A stretch of DNA of 64,000 nucleotides from Zantedeschia hybrid cultivar (taxonomy: Eukaryota; Streptophyta; Magnoliopsida; Alismatales; Araceae), in assembly GCA_030544215.1 (NCBI GenBank), contig JARZZO010000002.1:23187395-23251394 (forward strand). Reading direction: 5' to 3'. How positions within the stretch are numbered: position 1 is the first letter of the stretch; every line of letters starts with the position of its first letter. This document shows positions 57,600 through 64,000 of this stretch, in pieces. The notes under the pieces are model-generated. The model made no database searches, had not been told where the DNA came from, and worked only from the letters and a program-made list of their open reading frames with translations. A program made the translations under genes and the position numbers.

Positions 57600-57924
57600 G
57601 ATGATTCAAACTCGAGGACAAATTCTTTTGACCCTAGAGAGGATGATGCAGCCCAAGTGGCGATGACGTGGCTGGAGTCTGAAGATAAGAAGAAACATAA
57701 GAGAAAAAAGAGTTCAAGTCGAACACCTTGTTAGTAAAACAAGCATAACTTTCAGTACATGAGTTAGATTTGCACGCAGGACTCCAATTCGGAATCGTCG
57801 TTTCGAAGGCAAGAAGCAAATTTCATGCACCACCGCACCCACTTGTTCTTCTCATGCGACAACTCGTATATGTACAGAAAGGATAGCAAGTGATTCTCCT
57901 GCTAGGCTTCAAACGGATGGGAAA
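57600..57924. other. No gene seen
   Basis: Sequence between the integrase remnant and the right inverted-repeat arm. It may contain the decayed 3' end of the gypsy coding region. Confidence 0.4.
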
Positions 57925-58128
57925 CTCTGCACAACGGTGGCCAGAGAAGAAATGGGAGAGGAAGAGATGGGGGAAAGAAATAAAACGGGGTAGGTTTTCT
58001 GTGAGGAGAGAGAGAGTACAATTTCCCTTTTCTCTTTCTTTATTTTAATTCAATGACGTAGTTAAAACTGTACAAGTGGCCCAATGAGGAAAAGTGGAAC
58101 ACATAAGGTGCAGAAGAAATGGAACAGA
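57925..58128. repeat. Inverted repeat, right arm (partner 53630-53850)
   Basis: The reverse complement matches the left arm over about 200 bases with substitutions and small gaps. Similarity may continue outward to about 58200 but is weakened there by a (GA)n stretch. Confidence 0.75.
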
Positions 58129-58220
58129 GGATACGGCTCTCCCACATCCCTCTTTGTGTATGAGAGAGAGAGAGAGAGGGGGAAGGCTTGTGTCTCTTTG
58201 CATCTTTTTTTGTGAATTCT

Positions 58221-58366
58221 CTAAGTGCTTATTGACTGGAGTCAATAAATGCAAAGAAAATTATTTACAAAAAAATCTTTCACGTGATTTTTTTCTTCTG
58301 ATATTTGCATACAAGATTTTTTATGTAAATAAGCACTTACTGACTTCTGTCAATAAGTGTACTTAG
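58221..58366. mobile_element. Small MITE-like hairpin (146 bp)
   Basis: The left end CTAAGTGCTTATTGACTGGA pairs with the inverted right end (TTCTGTCAATAAGTGTACTTAG). The next inner blocks AGTCAATAAATGC and GCACTTACTGACTT also pair. No convincing target duplication. Confidence 0.45.
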
Positions 58367-58902
58367 ATGATCTCAATTCCCCTCCCCAGAAGCCCACTAT
58401 GCAAGCCGTTTCCTCTTCTTCACTCTTTTCCTTCCTTCCCTCCCTCCCTCCCTCCACAACCCCGCTCCCCCTCAGTCTTCTTCGTCCAGACTAATTACAA
58501 ATCAGCTGTCTTTTAATTTGAACTTAGAACTTTATAATGATGACGTACGTACGTGGCAGATCACCAATATTGATGTACTAGCGCTCAATGGGAAGTTGGG
58601 AACTTTGACATCGCTGATTAAATTTAAAATATATAATCGGTGTAAATCTAGGTTGTCATGTAATACAACCTTAAACATCTTGAAAGAAGCATTCTAAAAG
58701 CAATGATATCTTTTCCAAGAGTATGGAATCACGTCTTGATCTACGCTTGAGGCATCCAAGTAAAATTACCAAAATATTAAAATTGGAAATTTTGAAACCG
58801 ATGGTTATAGAATCCAAAATTTTATTCCCACCAATTTTTAAAACTAGCGATTTTAGAATTAAAAATACACGATATTTCACATCAAAACCAAGAGCGCGCG
58901 CC

Positions 58903-59502
58903 TCACTTGGTAGACGTGGAGAGATCCCCACAATCAAAATCCACCATCCTCACCAGCCTCTTGGCCATCAGCGGAGCCAAACACTTGTCCCTCAAGAAGT
59001 TCATCACCGCGCCACTGCTCTGCTGTATCAGACCCACCACGTACGCCGTGCAGATGAGCTCAAAGCTCCTCCATTTCCTCTCCCTGGCGTACTTCTCCAA
59101 CCCCGCCTTGATCCTCTCATGCTCCTCCCCGCCTCCGTCGCCGGGCTTCCCCAGGAAGACCTCGCCCAGGCACCTGGCCAAGGTGACCCCGTCCTCCAGG
59201 GCCGAGCAGCCGCCCTGCGCGAGGTCGGGGGTCATGGCGTGGAGGGCGTCCCCGGCCAAGCAGACGTTCCCCCGGCAGATCCCACCTTGCCGCAGCAGCT
59301 CCCATGGCCACCGCAGCCTCAGCGGAGAGGAGATGATAGCGCTCGTTTCGGTCCTCTCCACGGCTTGCAGCACCTCCTCGGTCCCCTTCTCAAGCTTGCT
59401 CAGGACGAACTGCTTCATATTTACCATGTCCGCTTCCAGTTCTTTATCTGCATGGCACAGACGCACGGGGACCAATTGATCGAGTGTTTGCAATCACACG
59501 GA

Positions 59503-59569
<67 letters not shown>

Positions 59570-60914
59570 CGAGAATGGAGATATGAATCCCATGCACACG
59601 CATTGGACAGTTTGGTGGCAATGTCTTGCCTTTGGCGGAGGGGCAGTAGGTGAAGAACCAATAGACGTGCTTGTCGTCGCACGGCAATAATCCAGAGCGA
59701 AAGCCGTCCCCCATGCACTGCAGGAAGTTAGGCTTGAAGCCATGGCCATCGGGGAACTCCGCTATACCCCTCGACGCAGAACGTCCAGCATACGCTGGCC
59801 TTCCCATGCCTAGCCATTTTGCTACCACAGAGTTCACTCCATCACATCCTATCAGCACCTGTGTCAGTAAGATTAATAACTTAATCATGGAAATCGACCA
59901 AAATGATGTGTAGCGTTAGCATAATGTTTTATTTTGGCTTCTGAGGTAGTAGCTCCCCACATTAATTCTCCAAAACATTATCTTCCAAGTGATCATTGAA
60001 CAGTTTTCGCCATATATAATCTGATTTCCAAATGGAGGTCTCTAGCTATGTATAAGGAGAAAGGATATATGGGGCAGGTACCTTGGTTTTGAGTGTAGAA
60101 CCATCTGCCAAGTGTACAAGCTTTAGATTCCCCTGCTCCTCAATTAGGACTACTTTGGAGCTGAACCTGATGGTGCCCTCAGGGAGATCACTTGCGAGGG
60201 CTTGCAGCAGCAGGTTCCTCCTCACGCAACGGATCTCAGGCTCTCCACTGCAAGCAGCATGGTTTTGGGTTCTGGAGCAGAGAGCATCAATATGTGGCAA
60301 CAGATGCGAAGCATACCTTGCAGCCTGTGATTCGAACGAGATTTGGGAGGTGATGCCTCCGGAGACAGCAGAGGTGATGACGAGCCTGCATGACAAGTCG
60401 ACAATAAGACGTTTAGCTTATGATCACATCTTCCGGTTAGACGAAGAGCTAGTAGAACCTTTAGTTCTCAAGGAGCTGATCAAGGAGGTGGACGTGGTTT
60501 AATTTATTACCCTCCAAGCTGAACGTGCTGGCGGCGGAGCGAGTCGGCGACGCCGAGCACGTCCAGGGCCCTCCACGCGTTGCTCCACGTCACCAGCGCG
60601 AAGCCGCTGGCTCGCAGGTGGTCCGACGACTCCAGCACCAAGCTCCGAAGCCCCATCCTGCGTCAAAACAGGAAGAGAACAACGCATCAGAGAAGAGAAA
60701 AGCCAAGCACCTGTAGAACAGAAAGCATTGTTCTAAGATCCGGCGATCCCGATATCTCTGGTTGATTAATTTGATCCCCATGATGAAACACGTACATTAA
60801 AAATATAATCAAATTAATTTACCCACTCGAATAGGCGTACCTGTGGAGCCCCAACGCGGTGGCGAGCCCGGCTATCCCGGCACCCACGATCACCACGTCT
60901 TCCACTCCCTCCAT
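58903..60914 (-). CDS. FAD-dependent monooxygenase, plant MO2/CTF2 type, 417 aa, six exons
   Basis: Exons on the minus strand: 60841..60914, 60511..60657, 60317..60385, 60082..60271, 59630..59858, 58903..59447 (1254 bases, stop included), all in phase. FAD-binding motifs are in order: G11-A-G13-IA-G16 (VIVGAGIAGLATALGLHR), Glu34 at the end of the second strand, IGCDGVNS at about 163-170, and the second FAD motif AGDALHAMTPD at 301-311. This is the aromatic-ring-hydroxylase/zeaxanthin-epoxidase-like fold; plant members are annotated as monooxygenase 1/2 and their substrates are largely unknown. I chose ATG 60914 because no in-frame ATG exists farther upstream and family members start at this point (MEGVEDVVIV). 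Intron 5 has an apparent GC donor. No disabling change was seen. Confidence 0.93.
59448..59629 (-). other. Probable GC-AG intron (monooxygenase intron 5)
   Basis: The upstream exon ends GCCAAAG and the intron begins GCAAGA, matching the consensus AG|GCAAG of GC-AG introns. The acceptor is ATGCAG|AT. Using it gives ...CPSAKDKELEADM in frame, matching the family. The nearest in-phase GT (AACT|GTCC) is a poor donor and would add unmatched residues. Confidence 0.75.
59505..59560. repeat. (AT)28 microsatellite inside monooxygenase intron 5
   Basis: Uninterrupted AT dinucleotides for 56 bases in a 182-base intron. The Tyr-Ile frames that cross it on both strands are artefacts of the repeat. Confidence 0.97.
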
Positions 60915-61121
60915 GGAGAAGGGCGGCCTGTTGCTTCGCGGCTGCGTGCTGGCAGGGACAAGAAGGGAAGGGTGGAAGTAGACGCCGGCGAAGGGGCGTT
61001 TGCTCGCGAATACAAGTGCGGTAGAACCTGCAAGGCCCAACGGAAGAATTTGTAGTCCGATGCTGCGGCATGTGAGGTCACGGCTGACGGGCCGAATAGA
61101 GAGGATAAGGAGCCCACCCAA

Positions 61122-61820
61122 TAAAAACCCACAAATGAAATAAGATTATCTGAACTTACGCTTTCGAGTCCAGTAAGTATGCTCCTACTACTATAGAGTA
61201 CAAGTAGATAGAGATCTCGCACTTATTTTGTTGATAAAATAATTTATCCATCCTTTATTCTATGTGACTAAGGGGTTATTTTAGAGCAGAGAATGAAGTC
61301 CAGATGATCCCATCCCGTCACAAACTTATTAGATCAAATTGCAACAGGCTGAGATGAGATTCTCTAAACGTTGTTCTCTAAATTTTTATGTGCCTACCGT
61401 CGTAAGGGCCGAAAGTGAATCTCATAATTTACTGACTATTTCAAAGAAGATACTCTAAAATCCCAAGAATGAGATCTAAGAGTAGTGGTTAATTTGATGC
61501 ATCGTAAACAGCCATAAGATAACGTTTTCTTTGTGTTTAAATTGTTATATTATGTAAGAGTATGGTAGATTGCTTTATTTTAAAACGAACTGACTCTTAA
61601 AATTTTCCTTTTAGCCTACTTCAGTTCTTAGTTTAAAATTACAGTAAACTAAAACCGATGATCTCAGGAGTCAAGACCGATGATTTCGCCTCTACAGGAT
61701 CCGCCCGTACAGGATTTAACTAATATTCGTCAGACGTGAGGTCATGCGGCTGCGGAGCGCCCCAAGGGCCAAAGACGTGCTGCCTGCCGTCCGCCCGCGT
61801 TCGTGGAAGGAAGGAATACT
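61122..61820. other. Monooxygenase 5' flank
   Basis: Contains the probable leader and promoter of the minus-strand monooxygenase. No clear TATA box was found. No gene seen up to the start of the tandem triplication. Confidence 0.45.
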
Positions 61821-61905
61821 GGGTTTTATTCGATCGGTTCAATAGCATGGGAGGAACGGATAGAGAGGAGTCCAGGCGCTGAGATGAAATGGTTCACGTG
61901 GACAA

Positions 61906-62349
61906 GAGTAATATTTGCCGCAGGTACAACAGTCCATCTAGATTTAAGAGATTTTTTTATTTTTTTATATAAATTTTTTTTAAAACGTCCGATCAAAAAT
62001 CGGATTGTACAGTCGGATTGCTCAGGTCGGCCTCGACTCGAGTGTATATTTTTTTTTAAAAAAAATTGATACAACTTCAATTTACGTGTAAAAAATTTAA
62101 AAAAATTATACAATCGGGTCGGAACTGAGCCAAACAACCTAGCTGTATCGTCCGATTCTTGATCAAATGTTCTAAAAAAATTTAAAAAATTCAAACCAAA
62201 AATTAAAAAATGAAAAAATATCTCCTAAATGCCCCCCTTAAATCTAGACGGATTGCACAACAGTCGACCGATCCAACTAAATCGGACGATTACTGTGTCA
62301 TGCATTCAATCCACGTAGATTATGGCATCGATCACAACAAGTATTACTC
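61906..62349. mobile_element. Foldback MITE, unit 1
   Basis: Ends GAGTAATATTTGC and GTATTACTC inverted. The arms pair through ATCTAGATTTAAG with CTTAAATCTAGAC and through CGTCCGATCAAAAATCGG with CCGATTCTTGATC. The 9-base flanks (CGTGGACAA and AAGGTACAA) match only in part, unlike units 2 and 3. Confidence 0.75.
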
Positions 62350-62558
62350 AAGGTACAAATTTAAAAATGGACCAAGCCAATATTATCTAGTGATGAGGGC
62401 TTGTAGCAGAACTTCTACAAGCAAGACGTACGTCTCTGACATAACAGGTTCACCCTCCCACCTTTACGTGGGTTTTATTGGATAGATTTAATAGCCTAGA
62501 AGGAACGGATAGAGAAGAGTCTCCGCTGAGATGAAATGATTCACGTGGAAAGATACAA

Positions 62559-63051
62559 GAGTAATATTTACTGCAATGCCATGAATGGTACAACAATTGT
62601 ACGATTCGGTAGGGTCGGAAGATTTAAGAGATTTTTTTATTTTTTTATTTATATTTTTTTAATTTTTTAAAAATATTCGATAAAAAATCGGACGGTACAA
62701 TTGGATTGCTCATGTCGGCCTCGACTCGAGTGTATATTTTTTTTTTAAAAAAAATTGACAACTTCGATTTACGTGTAAAAAATAAAAGTTTTTTTCTAAA
62801 AAAAATTATACAGTCGGGTCGGAGCCGACCTGAACAACTTGATTGTGTTGTCCGATTCTTGATCGGACATTCTAAAAAAAATAAAAAATTCAAACCGAAA
62901 ATCAAAAAATGAAAAAATATCTCCCAAATGCCCCCCTTAAATCTAGACGGAACGCACAACAGCCGTCCGATCCGACTAAATCGGACGATTACTGTGTCAT
63001 GCATTCAATCCACGTAGATTGTAATGCATGGCATCACATCAAGTATTATTC
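62559..63051. mobile_element. Foldback MITE, unit 2, with 9-bp TSD
   Basis: Starts GAGTAATATTTAC and ends GTATTATTC. The flanking nonamers AAGATACAA (62550-62558) and AAGGTACAA (63052-63060) differ at one base, which fits a Mutator-type insertion. It has the same arms and core as unit 1. Confidence 0.8.
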
Positions 63052-63259
63052 AAGGTACAAATGTAAAAATGGACCAAGCCAATACTATCTCTTGATGAGG
63101 GCTTGTAGCAGAGCTTCTACAAGCAAGGCGTACACTCTGACATAATAGGTTCACCCTCCCACCTTTCTGTGGGTTTTATTCGATCAGTTTAATAGCCTAG
63201 GAGGAACGGATAGAGAGGAGTCCCCGCTGAGATGAAATGATTCACGTGGAAAGATACAA

Positions 63260-63746
63260 GAGTAATATTTACTGCAATGCCATGAATGGTACAACAGTCG
63301 TATGATTCGGCAGGGTTGGAAGATTTAAGGTTTTTTTTTTATTATTTAGATTTTTTTTTAAAACGTCCGATAAAAAATCAGACAGTATAGTTAGATTGCT
63401 CATGTCGGCCTCGACTCGAGTGTATATTTTTTTTAAAAAAAATTTTGACACAACTTCGATTTACGTGTAAAAAATAAAAGTTTTTTTTCTAAAAAAAATT
63501 ATACAGTCGGGTCGGAGCCGACCTGAACAACCTGACTATGTCGTCCGATTCTTGTTCGGACGTTTCAAAAAAATTTAAAAAATTCAAACCGAAAATCAAA
63601 AAAATGAAAAAATATCTCCCAAACACTCCCCTTAAATCTAGACGGAATGCACAACAGCCGTCCGATCTGACTAAATCGGACGACTACTGTGTCATGCATT
63701 CAATCCACGTAGATTGCAATGCATAACATTATAGCAAATATTACTC
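63260..63746. mobile_element. Foldback MITE, unit 3, with 9-bp TSD
   Basis: Starts GAGTAATATTTAC and ends GCAAATATTACTC. The flanking nonamers AAGATACAA (63251-63259) and AAGGTACAA (63747-63755) carry the same single difference as in unit 2, so one insertion was copied with its flanks. Confidence 0.8.
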
Positions 63747-63865
63747 AAGGTACAAATTAAAACCTGGACCAAGCCAATACTATCTCGTGACGAGGGGTTC
63801 TAGCAAGCCAATACTATCTCGTGATGAGGGCTTGTAGCAGAACTTCTACAAGCAGGATGTATGCT

Positions 63866-64000
63866 CTGACGTAACAGGTTCACCCTCCCACCTTTCTGCG
63901 GAAAGTCTCAGATTCGACCCGTACGTTATCACGGATTTCCCTTTCTTCCTGTGCTTCATCCGATTATTACTGTGATTTAAACCCGAGACTCTTTCCCCCT
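63866..64000 (+). mobile_element. Possible tRNA-derived SINE head, cut by window end
   Basis: AACAGGTTCACCCTCCCACC followed by GTCTCAGATTCGACCC resembles the tRNA-like head of the SINE at 15.4 kb (GTTGGTTCACCACCTCCC ... GTCTCAAGTTCGATTC). A box B-like motif is present and box A is poor. In units 1 and 2 of the triplication only the first part of this head is present. The 3' end lies outside the window. Confidence 0.4.

Larger units (their letters stand above)
61821..63899. repeat. Tandem triplication, unit 0.65-0.73 kb
   Basis: Three units start with GGGTTTTATT at 61821, 62470 and 63171 and run in the same direction. Each contains a block like GGAACGGATAGAGAGGAGTC, a foldback element, TGATGAGGGCTTGTAGCAGA and TTCACCCTCCCACCTTT near its end. 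Spacing is 649 and 701 bp; the third unit is about 729 bp with a small extra duplication at 63770-63820. Short frames in each unit are not conserved as genes. Confidence 0.9.

Noticed and set aside
58903..59479. Long plus-strand frames at 58723-59586
   Set aside because: Antisense shadow of the GC-rich last exon of the monooxygenase.
59421..59749. Frames with long Tyr-Ile stretches
   Set aside because: Translation of the (AT)28 microsatellite.
61122..61222. N-terminal extension of the monooxygenase as a plastid transit peptide
   Set aside because: The upstream in-frame stretch has no ATG (only a TTG), and family members start at the chosen ATG.

Overview
This is nuclear DNA from a flowering plant. 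The evidence is intron-bearing plant genes (an alpha-expansin, the 26S proteasome subunit RPN3, an MO2-type FAD monooxygenase) lying in a dense mass of plant transposons: PIF/Harbinger, hAT, MULE-type foldbacks, an L1-type LINE, solo LTRs, a tRNA-derived SINE and Ty3/gypsy remains. The GC-rich exons of the expansin and the monooxygenase suggest a monocot, but that is only an inference. I see no bacterial, organellar or CRISPR sequence.

Layout. 1-3.3 kb: the coding part of a PIF/Harbinger element (Myb/SANT-like protein cut by the left edge, a small hybrid-binding-domain/membrane protein, and a spliced, open transposase). 3.3-13 kb: a mosaic of duplicated Harbinger-flank sequence, tandem duplications and stranded exons of host genes (KH-domain protein, DUF1295 reductase-like protein, FtsH, two unidentified). 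13-20.7 kb: AT-rich DNA with a SINE bounded by target-site duplications (TSDs), an 800-bp foldback and two smaller foldbacks. 20.7-21.7 kb: expansin gene (-). 23.6-31.0 kb: a full-length L1-type LINE (-) with a 21-bp TSD, interrupted by a 1.3-kb solo LTR. 32.0-48.6 kb: the RPN3 gene (-), whose second intron is 13.3 kb and holds a MULE MITE, two hAT elements, a solo LTR, tandem repeats and LINE debris. 48.6-53.6 kb: AT-rich DNA without genes. 53.6-58.4 kb: a 2.1-kb solo LTR and a gypsy integrase remnant between inverted repeats, then a small MITE. 58.9-60.9 kb: FAD monooxygenase gene (-). 61.8-64 kb: a tandem triplication of a unit carrying a foldback.

Three host genes look functional: expansin (259 aa), RPN3 (494 aa) and monooxygenase (417 aa). 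All are on the minus strand and their exons join in frame at every boundary I tested. Most other coding sequence is transposon-derived. The signals I find most interesting are: a 34-bp hairpin module (12-nt arms, 10-nt spacer) repeated nine times in two otherwise dissimilar solo LTRs; a hybrid-binding-domain plus transmembrane ORF between the two standard Harbinger genes; the giant symmetric foldback at 16.7-17.5 kb; and a probable GC-AG intron containing (AT)28 in the monooxygenase. All calls come from reading the sequence; no database search was run.
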